Below are positions 44,890 to 52,946 of a stretch of DNA of 64,000 nucleotides, one piece after another (position 1 is the first letter of the stretch; each line of letters begins with the position of its first letter). The notes under the pieces were generated by a model. It was not told where the DNA came from, ran no database searches, and saw only the letters and a list, made by a program, of their open reading frames with translations. Where the stretch lies: assembly GCF_013348785.1 (NCBI RefSeq), contig NZ_CP054691.1:744001-808000 (forward strand). Direction: 5' to 3'. Origin of the DNA: Gordonia sp. X0973 (GTDB lineage Bacteria; Actinomycetota; Actinomycetes; Mycobacteriales; Mycobacteriaceae). Position numbers and translations under genes: made by a program.

Positions 44890-46886
44890 GCGACCACCGC
44901 CTTGGCGGCGAACTCACCGTGATCGGCCCAGCGCTGCCGCTCCTGCGCGCGGGCGGATTCCATCGCGACGCGGCGAGCGGCGATGTCGTCGGCGTTGGCG
45001 TCGAGGAAGCTCTGGTGTTCGGCCAGCGAGAAGGTGCCGTCGGCGATGCGGGTGCTCGCGCCACGACCGGCGGCGACGTCGGCGCGCATGTCGAGCAGTT
45101 CCTCGGCGCTCACCGGATACCAGCGGATCCGGTCGAAGAAGCGCAACAGCCACGGGCGTTGCTCCTCGAAGCCGGGGGCGCCGAGCGGATGGCGGTGGTT
45201 CCACACCTGCGTCGTGCGCCCGACGAACTGGTATCCGCCCGGCCCCTCCATCCCGTAGATGCAGAGATAGGCGCCACCGATCCCGACCGCGTTCTCCGGC
45301 GTCCAGGTGCGGGCCGGGTTGTATTTCGTGGTGACCAGGCGGTGGCGCGGGTCCAGCGGGACCGCGACCGGTGCGCCGAGGTAGACGTCGCCCAGTCCGA
45401 GCACCAGATACTCCGCGTCGAACACGGTGCGGTACACCTCGTCGACCGAGCCCAGCCCGTTCATCCGCCGGATGAACTCGATATTCCACGGGCACCACGG
45501 CGCATCGGATCGCACGCCGAGCATGTACCGCTCGATCGCCTCGCGCGTCGACGGGTCATCCCAGGACAGCGGCAGTTCGACGGTGCGACTGGGTACGACG
45601 AGGTCTTCGGCGGCGGGCAGTTCGCTCTCGCATTCGATGAGCCAGTCCAGCATCGTGGCCTGCGACCACACGTCGGGGTCGGCCTTGACCTGCAACGACC
45701 GGATGCCCGGCGTGAGGTCGAGCAGGCCGCGCGGGCGGTCGGCCTCGATGCGCTCGCCCAGCGCGTGCACCCGGGCGCGCAGTGCCAGGTCCAAGGTCAG
45801 GTCGCCGTATTCGACGAGGATGTTGTCGTCGCCGCTGCGGCGGTAGGTGACCGCGGTGGTGCCGTCGGCCGTCCTCGACCTCGCGAGGATGCCGTTGTCG
45901 TCGTCGCCTCCGGTGGACAGGACATGCGGCACGGTGGCGCGCCGGCCGAGGCCGACCTGTGCCGGCGAGGCGGTCTCGCCGCTGCGCACCGCGACGAAGC
46001 GCACGGTGTCACCCGGTTTGAGCTGGCCGAGTTTCCAGCGCTGCGCGGTGACGACGGTGACCGGGCAGACGAAGCCACCGAGGCTGGGACCGTCCGGTCC
46101 CAGCAGGATCGGGGTGTCGCCGGTGAAGTCGAGAGCGCCGATCGAGTAGGCGTTGTCGTGGATATTCGACGGGTGCAGACCCGCCTCGCCGCCGTCGGCA
46201 CGGGCCCAGCGCGGCTGCGGGCCGACCAGGCGGACGCCGGTGCGGTCGGAGTTGAAGTGCACCTCGTAGTCGGCGTCGAACAGGTCGGCGATGTCCTCGG
46301 CGGTGAAGAACTCCGGCGCGCCGTGCGGGCCGACGGTCACCGCGAGCTGCCACGCGTTGGTGAAGGCCGGCTGCTCGTCGAGCAGGATCCGGCGGGGACG
46401 GCGACCGACGTCCGGGCTGTGCAGGGCCAGCTCGTCCCCCTCGCGCAGCGGCCGTCCCTCGTGGCCGCCGAAGCGCCCGAGGGTGAAGGTCGAGGCGCTG
46501 CCCAGATAATCCGGCACCTCGATGCCGCCGGCGACGGCGAGGTAGACCCGCATACCCACCGAGCCGACCGGCCCGATGTCCAGGACGTCACCCGCCGCGC
46601 AGGTCACCGGCACCCACTGCGGCACCGTCACGCCGTTGCGGGTGACGCGCACCGGTGCGCCGGTCACCGCGACGACGGTCGGGGCGTCGAACCGCAGCGA
46701 CGGCCCGGCCAGCACGGCCTCCAATCCGGGGGCGGACTCGGCGTTTCCCACGGCCCGGTTGGCCAGCCGGAAGGAGAGGTCGTCCATCGGTCCCGACGGC
46801 GGCACCCCGACCTTCCAGTAGCCGACGCGACCAGGCCAATCCTGCACGGTGGTCTGCGGTCCGGCCCGCAGCACGGTGACGGTCAT
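44886..46886 (-). CDS. Urea-carboxylase-like carboxyltransferase protein (KipA-KipI fusion without biotin domains)
   Basis: A 666-residue protein equal to the carboxyltransferase part of urea/guanidine carboxylase. Residues 1-320 are the KipA-like half (VLRAGPQTTVQDWPGRVGYW, VPPSGPMDDLSFRLANR, IHDNAYSIGALDFTGDTPIL) and residues 345-600 the KipI-like half (DNILVEYGDLTLDLALR, NAVGIGGAYLCIYGMEGPGG). The ATP-grasp biotin carboxylase and the biotinyl domain of full-length enzymes (about 1200 residues) are absent. This is not an obvious truncation: the ATG at 46886 overlaps the upstream DUF1989 stop, and the downstream end overlaps atzF. It must borrow a biotin carboxylase, or work without one as PxpB/PxpC do. 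Confidence 0.85.
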   Translation of the reverse strand: MTVTVLRAGPQTTVQDWPGRVGYWKVGVPPSGPMDDLSFRLANRAVGNAESAPGLEAVLAGPSLRFDAPTVVAVTGAPVRVTRNGVTVPQWVPVTCAAGDVLDIGPVGSVGMRVYLAVAGGIEVPDYLGSASTFTLGRFGGHEGRPLREGDELALHSPDVGRRPRRILLDEQPAFTNAWQLAVTVGPHGAPEFFTAEDIADLFDADYEVHFNSDRTGVRLVGPQPRWARADGGEAGLHPSNIHDNAYSIGALDFTGDTPILLGPDGPSLGGFVCPVTVVTAQRWKLGQLKPGDTVRFVAVRSGETASPAQVGLGRRATVPHVLSTGGDDDNGILARSRTADGTTAVTYRRSGDDNILVEYGDLTLDLALRARVHALGERIEADRPRGLLDLTPGIRSLQVKADPDVWSQATMLDWLIECESELPAAEDLVVPSRTVELPLSWDDPSTREAIERYMLGVRSDAPWCPWNIEFIRRMNGLGSVDEVYRTVFDAEYLVLGLGDVYLGAPVAVPLDPRHRLVTTKYNPARTWTPENAVGIGGAYLCIYGMEGPGGYQFVGRTTQVWNHRHPLGAPGFEEQRPWLLRFFDRIRWYPVSAEELLDMRADVAAGRGASTRIADGTFSLAEHQSFLDANADDIAARRVAMESARAQERQRWADHGEFAAKAVVA

Positions 46887-47575
46887 CGGCCCCGGCCCTT
46901 CCGGCTCACGATGACGCGCACGGCCGTCGGGTCGAAACCGTTGCACGGATTGTTGATCTGCGGGCAGTTGGAGACCAGGACCAGCGTGTCCACCTCCGCG
47001 CGCAGCGCCAGCCGTTTGCCCGGTGCGGAGAGGCCGTCGACGATGCCGAGCGAGCCGTCGGCGTCCACCGGCACATTCATGAAGAAGTTGATGTTGCCGA
47101 CGAGATCGGCCTTGCCCAACCCGTGGCGGGAGCCTTCGGCGAGGAAGTTCTCCACGCAGGCGTGCTGGTGCTTGGTGTGATGGCCGTAGCGCAGCGTGTT
47201 CGACTCCTGGCTGCAGGCGCCGCCGAGGGTGTCGTGATTGCCGACCTCGTCGGCGACGATCGTCATCAGCGGCCGCGATTCCTGGTCGCGCAGCACGCTT
47301 CCGGTCGTCAGGAAGATGTTTCCCTGGGCCGCGACGGTGGCCTGCGCGCTGTAGCGCGCCGACGGCAGGACGGCGCCGGTGGCGTCGACGCCGTAGAGCA
47401 GGGTGTCGACGGCCTGGTTGCCGTACAGGTCGACGATGGTCAGCACATCGCCGGCGGCGACGATCCCCGACCAGGGGCCGCGGTCGCCGACCTCGGCGTC
47501 GAGGACGACGGTGCCGGGTGTCAGCTTCAGCTCCGACGCGGGCGCGTGCACCGGGTCGGTCGTGGTGGTGGTCAT
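46883..47575 (-). CDS. DUF1989 urea carboxylase-associated protein (carboxyguanidine deiminase-like subunit)
   Basis: A 230-residue DUF1989 protein. Cys/His-rich blocks GACSQESNTLRYGHHTKHQHACVENF and SNCPQINNPCNGFDPT look like a metal-binding active site. Pairs of such proteins next to urea carboxylase genes were shown to be the two subunits of carboxyguanidine deiminase, which turns carboxyguanidine into allophanate; the older name is urea carboxylase-associated protein. The other DUF1989 gene is 43 bp upstream, and the carboxyltransferase ATG overlaps this stop. The poly-Thr N-terminus (MTTTTTD) is repeated in its partner and in the permease. Confidence 0.87.
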   Translation of the reverse strand: MTTTTTDPVHAPASELKLTPGTVVLDAEVGDRGPWSGIVAAGDVLTIVDLYGNQAVDTLLYGVDATGAVLPSARYSAQATVAAQGNIFLTTGSVLRDQESRPLMTIVADEVGNHDTLGGACSQESNTLRYGHHTKHQHACVENFLAEGSRHGLGKADLVGNINFFMNVPVDADGSLGIVDGLSAPGKRLALRAEVDTLVLVSNCPQINNPCNGFDPTAVRVIVSRKGRGR

Positions 47576-47618
47576 GGGCGGACCTCTTTCTCCGTTGCGT
47601 TCGGGTGGGATGGCGGGG

Positions 47619-48464
47619 TCAGGGCTGCGCGGCGGCCCAGACGTCCTCGGAGTTCGCGACGGCCCGCCGGTACTCGGGCTCCAAGCCGGGGTCGGTGCCC
47701 GCCGCCGCGGCGACCAGGTCGGCGAGGTCGGCCGGCGCCCGCCAGGCGAGCACCTCCAGCGGGCCGGTGTCGAAGGTCGGCGCGGCGTCGAGGGGATGGG
47801 CGGTGTTGGCGACGGCCACCACGCAGGGCAGGTGCAGCACCAGGTCGACCGCCTTGTCCGGTCCGGCCGAGCCGGTGGACTCCAGCGTTCCGTCGGCGGC
47901 GACCCGCACCCCGTGGAAGAAGGAGAGCGACGGTGCGACGTCGGCCGCGCCCAGGCCCTGCTTGGCGGCGGCCAGGATCAGCAGTTCGCGACCGGCCGGA
48001 GCGGGGCCGTGGGCCGACCCGTCGCCGTAGCGGGCGGTGTTGGCGCGCAGCGTGGTCGTGCCGCAGAGCGCGTCGTGGTGGCCGGACTCGTCGGAGGCGA
48101 TGGTCGCCAAGACCCGGCCCTGATCCGACAGCAGCGGGTGGCCGGCGTCGAGATAGGCCTGCCACGGCACCTTCACCGTGTCCGCGACGTTCAGCCGCTC
48201 CCAGGGCGCGTCCGCGCGCCACAGCAGCACATGCGCGCAGGCGGTGCCGGCGACGTCGCGCAGCCGCAGCCGCGTGCCGCGGGCCAGCACCTTGACGGTG
48301 TAGCGGCCGCCGGGCACGGTCTCGGCCCAGACGAGGTCCGCCGCGGCCACGTCGGCGGGTGGGTTCGGCCAGGCCGACGCCGGGACGACCGGCATGGAAT
48401 CGGTGACGGTACCGGCTTGGGACCGGGCGTGCGCCCGGGCGCCGGCGGTGGTCGTGGTGCTCAT
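47619..48464 (-). CDS. DUF1989 urea carboxylase-associated protein (second subunit)
   Basis: A 281-residue DUF1989 protein, larger than its partner. It has the fold blocks RLRLRDVAGTACAHVLLWRAD, VLATIASDESGHHDALCGTTT and APSLSFFHGVRVAADGTLE but lacks the C-terminal NCPQxNNPC motif of the partner, having HLPCVVAVANTAHPLD instead. It may therefore be the structural or regulatory member of a heterodimer. A C-terminal helical extension follows (LEVLAWRAPADLADLV onward). It lies 31 bp downstream of the permease gene, within the operon. Confidence 0.84.
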   Translation of the reverse strand: MSTTTTAGARAHARSQAGTVTDSMPVVPASAWPNPPADVAAADLVWAETVPGGRYTVKVLARGTRLRLRDVAGTACAHVLLWRADAPWERLNVADTVKVPWQAYLDAGHPLLSDQGRVLATIASDESGHHDALCGTTTLRANTARYGDGSAHGPAPAGRELLILAAAKQGLGAADVAPSLSFFHGVRVAADGTLESTGSAGPDKAVDLVLHLPCVVAVANTAHPLDAAPTFDTGPLEVLAWRAPADLADLVAAAAGTDPGLEPEYRRAVANSEDVWAAAQP

Positions 48465-48495
48465 TCGAACTCCTAATGAATAGGTCAGCGGTTGA

Positions 48496-50028
48496 CTACT
48501 GGCCGACGGTGACGGGCTTCGGGTGGACCTTGCCGCGCGGGAAGCAGGCGATGCCGACGAGGACGGTCGCGGCGATGCAGATCGGGCCGGCCCAACGCAG
48601 GACCGGCATGGTCCCCGCCGGGTCGAAGACCTCGGCGCGCGGCCAGGAGAGGTTCACGACCATCAGTGCGCCGTAGACGACGGCCAGCAGGTTCACGACG
48701 ATCCCGAAGCGGCCGAGGGAGAACAGCTTGCGACCGTCCGCGTCGACGAGGGTGCCGCCGTGCGGCCAGCCCTGGAAGCGCCGGTAGAGCATGGGGACGG
48801 TGACCGCGAGGTAGGCGAGGTAGATCAGGATGATGCAGACGCTGGCCAGGGTCGCGAAGATCGCCGAGTTGCCGACGTTGACCACCAGGATCGCGATGCA
48901 CAGCAGCCCGATCAGGATCGACGGCGCGATCGGGGTGCCGGTGCGCTTGTTGACGTAGGAGAGTGCGCGCGAGAACGGCAGGCGGCCGTCGCGGGCCATC
49001 GAGAACATCAGGCGCGAGCAGGCCGTCTGGATGGCGAGGGTGCAGATGAAGATCGCCACGGCCACGTCGCAGAGCAGGACCTTGCCCCAGAAGCCGCCGA
49101 GGATCGAATCGAGCACATACGGCAGGCCGCCGGTGGCCAGCTTGTCGTCGAGGGTCGGGGCGGCCATCAGGGCGCCGAGCAGCATCAAGCCGCCGCCGAT
49201 CGCGGAGACCGTCAGCGCCATGCGAATGGTGCGCGGCGCGACCCGGCGCGGGTTGCGGGTCTCCTCGGCGAGTTCACCCGCGGAGCCGAAGCCGACCATG
49301 ACGTAGGCGGCCATCAGGCCGGACACGATGAAGGCCCAGATGTAGCCGGGCTGGTGGCCGGGCAGGCCGGTGTCGAAGACGACGCCGGGCCCGCGCTTGG
49401 CGTGGGTGAACAGGGCGAGCACGACGGCGACGACGCCGACGAGTTCACAGGTGACACCGATGCTGTTGACCCGGCTCATCCAGGTGACGCCGATGCAGTT
49501 GATCGCGGTGACGACGACGAGCAGCACCGAGCCGAGCAGGACGGCGTTCGCCGCGCCGCTGGTGCTGGTGAGCGAGGGGTCTGTCCCGATGATCTGGAAG
49601 CCGCTCCACACCGTCGGCAGGACCACCTGCAGGGCGATCGCCGCGGCCGAGGCGGTGACGATCTGGGCGATGATCATGAACCAGCCGCCGAACCAGCCGA
49701 CGACCTCGCCGCCCATCCGCCGCGACCACTGGTAGATCGCCCCGGAGATCGGGTAGCGCGCGGCGATCTCGGCGAAACACAGCGCCACCAGGAATTGGCC
49801 GCCGTAGACGATCGGCCAGGTCCAGAAGAAGGCCGGGCCGCCGAAACCGAAGCCCAGGCCGAAGAGCTGGAAGATCGTCGTCAGGATGGAGACGAAGGAG
49901 AAGCCGGCCGCGAAGGAGGCGAACTTCCCGAGGGAGCGGTGCAGCTGCTGGTCGTAGCCGAACTCGGAGAGATCGTCGGCGTCGTGGCCGGTGGTGGCCG
50001 AGTTCGCCGACGGGGCGGTGGTCGTCAT
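48496..50028 (-). CDS. APC-superfamily permease (amino acid / amine / guanidine-type)
   Basis: A 510-residue transporter with about twelve transmembrane helices. The N-terminus FGYDQQLHRSLGKFASFAAGFSF and the loop EIAARYPISGAIYQWSRRMGG are typical of the GABA/ethanolamine permease branch, and FGSAGELAEETRNPRRVAPR of APC proteins generally. Members adjacent to urea-carboxylase operons are thought to import urea, guanidine or amines. It is the first gene of the operon; the 181-bp region before it holds inverted repeats fitting AmtR control. The start ATG at 50028 is preceded by AAGGAA. Confidence 0.9.
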   Translation of the reverse strand: MTTTAPSANSATTGHDADDLSEFGYDQQLHRSLGKFASFAAGFSFVSILTTIFQLFGLGFGFGGPAFFWTWPIVYGGQFLVALCFAEIAARYPISGAIYQWSRRMGGEVVGWFGGWFMIIAQIVTASAAAIALQVVLPTVWSGFQIIGTDPSLTSTSGAANAVLLGSVLLVVVTAINCIGVTWMSRVNSIGVTCELVGVVAVVLALFTHAKRGPGVVFDTGLPGHQPGYIWAFIVSGLMAAYVMVGFGSAGELAEETRNPRRVAPRTIRMALTVSAIGGGLMLLGALMAAPTLDDKLATGGLPYVLDSILGGFWGKVLLCDVAVAIFICTLAIQTACSRLMFSMARDGRLPFSRALSYVNKRTGTPIAPSILIGLLCIAILVVNVGNSAIFATLASVCIILIYLAYLAVTVPMLYRRFQGWPHGGTLVDADGRKLFSLGRFGIVVNLLAVVYGALMVVNLSWPRAEVFDPAGTMPVLRWAGPICIAATVLVGIACFPRGKVHPKPVTVGQ

Positions 50029-50075
50029 GGCACGGTTCCTTCTGCGGGAGACGGTGGTCGCCGCTCGCCGTTGAG

Positions 50076-50130
50076 CCGCTTATCTGTCTGCTGATAGATA
50101 AGCGGAGAGGATTTTCTGTCTTGTGACAGA
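50076..50130. promoter_or_regulatory. AmtR-like operator cluster between the permease operon and amtR
   Basis: CCGCTTATCT (50076-50085) and AGATAAGCGG (50096-50105) are perfect 10-base arms. Inside, the reverse strand reads CTATCAGCAGACAGATAA, matching the AmtR pattern CTAT-N6-ATAG-AT-A with one mismatch. A second dyad, TCTGTC-TTGT-GACAGA, is at 50115-50130. I saw no complete guanidine riboswitch. Confidence 0.7.
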
Positions 50131-50209
50131 TTTGTTTCGTCCGGGGAAACCGCTGAAACGAATGTGTTAACCGCGGGCGATGCCGGGGCGATCACTAGAC
50201 TTGGGCGCC

Positions 50210-50866
50210 ATGACAGCGCGGGGGCCGAGCATTGCGGGCAAGCCGGGACGTGCGGCCGGCCCGGGACGGCCGCGCCTCGTCGAACCCCGGCGCGACGCCG
50301 CGTCGGCCCGGGACGAGATCCTCGACGCCGCCGCCGAACTGTTCACCGGTCGGGGATTCACCGCGACCTCGACCCGGATGATCGCCGAGGCGGTCGGCAT
50401 CCGGCAGGCCTCGATGTACCACTACTTCTCGACCAAGGCCGACATCCTCGCGGCGCTGCTGCAGACCACCGTCGCGGCGCCGCTACAGCGCGCCAGGGAG
50501 CTGCTCGATTCCGACGGTCCGCCGCTGGACCGATTGCTCCAGCTGGCCCGCGACGACGCGGACGGACTGGCCCGGTCGCGGTGGAATCTCGGTGCCCTCT
50601 ACCTGCTACCGGAACTGGGCGACGAGGAGTTCGCCGGATTCCGCGCCGACCGTCGCGAATTGGCGCAGGCCTACCAGGAATTGGCCGCGCAGGTGGTGGG
50701 CGATCCGGCCGACAAGCGGAGCCTGTTGCCGTTCCGGCTGGTGGAATCGCTGATCATGATGCGCGGCGACGAGCCGCGCGGCTACCTCGGCGACGACACC
50801 GCCGCCGAGATGGTCGACACCGTCGTCGCCGCCATTGGAACCCTCCTGGGGGCCAGGCCGGTCTAG
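50210..50866 (+). CDS. amtR: AmtR-type TetR regulator of nitrogen metabolism
   Basis: A 218-residue TetR protein very like Corynebacterium glutamicum AmtR as I recall it: RDEILDAAAELFTGRGFTATSTRMIAEAVGIRQASMYHYFSTKADIL in the HTH, then SRWNLGALYLLPELGDEEFAGFRADR and LLPFRLVESLIMMRGDEP in the effector domain. AmtR represses nitrogen-starvation genes and is released by adenylylated GlnK; in M. smegmatis it controls a urea-degradation cluster. Here it is divergent from exactly such a cluster, with AmtR-like dyads between. The ATG at 50210 follows TAGACT (50196-50201) by 8 bases; the earlier in-frame ATG at 50180 lies upstream of that box. Confidence 0.87.
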   Translation: MTARGPSIAGKPGRAAGPGRPRLVEPRRDAASARDEILDAAAELFTGRGFTATSTRMIAEAVGIRQASMYHYFSTKADILAALLQTTVAAPLQRARELLDSDGPPLDRLLQLARDDADGLARSRWNLGALYLLPELGDEEFAGFRADRRELAQAYQELAAQVVGDPADKRSLLPFRLVESLIMMRGDEPRGYLGDDTAAEMVDTVVAAIGTLLGARPV

Positions 50867-50878
50867 TAGCGTCGGAAT

Positions 50879-51721
50879 ATGGCCGGAAACATATACGAGT
50901 CGCGATGGAGTCCGCCCGGGCCGGCGTTGCTGTTCTGTCCAGCCGATCGCCCGGACCGCTACGAGAAGGCCGCCCAGCGCGCCGACGTGGTGATCCTCGA
51001 CCTGGAGGATGCGGTCGCCCCGGACAAGCGGGAAGACGCCCGGGAGGCGCTGATCGCCCACCAACTCGACCCCGATCGGACGATCGTGCGCATCAACCCG
51101 GCCTCGACCGGGGAGGCGCGGCGCGACCTCGCCGCCATCGCGGAGACGACCTACCGCGTGGTGCTGGTGGCGAAGGCCCAGACGGCCGAGGAGGTGGCCC
51201 GCACCGAGATGCAGGCGATCGCGCTCATCGAGTCACCGGCCGGCGCGGTCAACGTCAACGAGATCGCCGCCGCCCCCAATGTGATCGGCCTGATGTGGGG
51301 TGCCGAGGACCTGGTCGCCGGGCTGGGCGGCACCTCGTCGCGATTCGGCCCACAGGAGTCGGAACCCGGCACCTATCGCGACGTCGCGCGCCACGTGCGC
51401 GCGAGCGTCCGGCTGGCCGCGGCGGCCAACGGACTGTTCGCCGTCGACGCCGTGCACCTGGACATCGCCGACCTCGACGGCTTGCGGGCCGAAGTGCTCG
51501 ATGCCGTCGCGCTCGGCTATCAGGCGACCGCGTGCATCCATCCCTCGCAGGTCGAGACGATTCGCGCCGCTTACCGGCCGTCCGACGAGCAGGTGGCGTG
51601 GGCGCGGGACGTGCTCGCCGCGGCACAGGAGCATTCGGGTGTGTTCAGCTTCGACGGGCTGATGGTCGACGGCCCGGTGCTCAGTCAGGCGCACGCGATA
51701 ATGACGCGTTCGGGGGAGTGA
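50879..51721 (+). CDS. HpcH/HpaI aldolase / CitE-like lyase
   Basis: A 280-residue TIM-barrel protein of the citrate lyase beta-subunit family. LLFCPADRPDRYEKAAQRADVVILDLEDAVAP contains the metal-binding Asp/Glu, IVRINPASTGEARRD the substrate-binding Arg, and IALIESPAGAVNVNEIAA and GAEDLVAGLGG the rest of the site. Citrate lyase alpha and gamma partners are absent, so it is a stand-alone CitE-like enzyme, a group that includes malyl- and citramalyl-CoA lyases. The ATG at 50879 follows TAGCGT (50867-50872) by 6 bases, leaderless, although the gene starts only 12 bp after amtR. Confidence 0.88.
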   Translation: MAGNIYESRWSPPGPALLFCPADRPDRYEKAAQRADVVILDLEDAVAPDKREDAREALIAHQLDPDRTIVRINPASTGEARRDLAAIAETTYRVVLVAKAQTAEEVARTEMQAIALIESPAGAVNVNEIAAAPNVIGLMWGAEDLVAGLGGTSSRFGPQESEPGTYRDVARHVRASVRLAAAANGLFAVDAVHLDIADLDGLRAEVLDAVALGYQATACIHPSQVETIRAAYRPSDEQVAWARDVLAAAQEHSGVFSFDGLMVDGPVLSQAHAIMTRSGE

Positions 51722-51870
51722 CCCGTTCTCCAGACCGATGCCGACGGCGTCCCGTCCCCGGTGATCTGCGCCGAACGGCTGACGCCGCCGCCTGATGTAT
51801 TACCGTTGAGCACTGGCACGCACCCGTTGTTCGCCGATGCCGAGAACCCGATCAAGGAGTCAGTACCCAC

Positions 51871-52821
51871 ATGAGTTACCAAGGACCTGGCTACGGCCAG
51901 CAGCCCAACCCGCAGGATCCGTCCGCTTACGGTCAGCAGCAGGCCTACGGCCAGCAGGGTCAGCAGGCCCAGCAGGGCTACGGCCAGCCGGAATACGGCC
52001 AGCAGCAGGGTTACGGCCAGCAAGGTTACGGCCAACAGGGGTACGGGCAGCAGCAGGGTTACGGCCAGCAGGGCTACGGCCAACAGGGTTACGGCCAGCA
52101 GCAGGCCTACGGTCAGCAGGCCTACGGTCAGCAGGCCTACTACGGCCAGCAGGCGTACACCGCCCCGAAGCCGCCGAGCCAGGGCCTGCCGTCGAACATC
52201 GCCCAGATCCTCGCCTTCGTCACCCTCGGACTCGGGGTCCTGCACGTGCTCGTCGGCTTCTTCTCGACCGGCGTCGCCGTGAACGGCAGCGGCTGGTCGG
52301 TCGTCGTCATCGTCCTTGGCGCCGTCGCCGGTGCTGCCGGGCTCGCGAAGGAGAAGACGCTGGCCACGGTCGCCGTCGCCGCCGCGGCCGCCCTCTTCGT
52401 CACCGACCTCGTGCTCGCGATCAAGATCGCCTACTTCGGCGTCTTCGGTGTGACCGGCTGGGTCAGCGCCTTCTTCGCGCTGGTCGCGGTCGCCGTGACC
52501 ATCTTCTGGCTGCTGGTGACCCTCGGAAAGGTGAAGGTCGCACCGGAGCCCGGCTCCGCGGAGGCGACCGCCGCCGAGACCGCCGCAGCCGGTGCCGCCG
52601 AGACCGCCGCTGCCGCACAGGCCGCCGCCGCTCAGGCCGCCCCGGCCGTCCCCGCGACCGCCCAGGCCTACGGCTACCCCGCGGCCACGGCTCCCGCCGA
52701 AGCCGCGCAGGTCGCCGCCGGCCAGACCGCCGACGCCGTCGCCGATGCCGCGCCGTCCGCCGTCGCGGAGAACGCCACCTCGGTCATCGACACCGCCGAG
52801 GGGCAGCAGCAACAGCAGTAA
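51871..52821 (+). CDS. YGQQ-repeat membrane protein (Rv0954-like, DUF5336)
   Basis: A 316-residue protein. Residues 1-97 are almost only Tyr, Gly, Gln and Ala, with thirteen YGQQ units, a prion-like low-complexity sequence. Four transmembrane helices follow (about residues 107-230), and the C-terminal 85 residues are Ala/Thr/Glu-rich ending in a Gln run. The helical core and position before the DUF6350 gene match M. tuberculosis Rv0954, a 34-kDa antigen-type protein whose Tyr/Gly/Gln-rich tail is at the other end. Both tails should face the cytoplasm. GGAG stands about 13 bases before the ATG. Function unknown; divisome association has been suggested for relatives. Confidence 0.8.
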   Translation: MSYQGPGYGQQPNPQDPSAYGQQQAYGQQGQQAQQGYGQPEYGQQQGYGQQGYGQQGYGQQQGYGQQGYGQQGYGQQQAYGQQAYGQQAYYGQQAYTAPKPPSQGLPSNIAQILAFVTLGLGVLHVLVGFFSTGVAVNGSGWSVVVIVLGAVAGAAGLAKEKTLATVAVAAAAALFVTDLVLAIKIAYFGVFGVTGWVSAFFALVAVAVTIFWLLVTLGKVKVAPEPGSAEATAAETAAAGAAETAAAAQAAAAQAAPAVPATAQAYGYPAATAPAEAAQVAAGQTADAVADAAPSAVAENATSVIDTAEGQQQQQ

Positions 52822-52832
52822 GAATCATCGCC

Positions 52833-52866
52833 ACGACGCCCCGACCGCATCCGGTCGGGGCGTCGT
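52833..52866 (+). terminator. Terminator of the YGQQ-repeat gene
   Basis: ACGACGCCCCGACCG (52833-52847) pairs perfectly with CGGTCGGGGCGTCGT (52852-52866) around CATC. No T run follows. Confidence 0.82.
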
Positions 52867-52946
52867 CGGCATTCGGGGGGAGATTTCGGCGGGGTCCGGC
52901 GCGCCTGCGCGACGCCGTCGGCTCCCCCTGCGACGCTGAAGGCGCT

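Noticed and set aside
44886..47575. Frameshift that removed a biotin carboxylase domain from the urea carboxylase homologue
   Set aside because: The sequence upstream is an intact DUF1989 gene whose stop overlaps the start codon, so no remnant of the missing domain is present.
50029..50209. Guanidine (ykkC-type) riboswitch before the permease operon
   Set aside because: The leader contains GGACGA-like bases but I could not build the conserved ykkC helices; the dyads fit a protein operator better.
50164..51795. 543-codon frame overlapping amtR and the CitE-like gene
   Set aside because: Arg/Gly/Pro shadow in the wrong frame of two recognisable genes.
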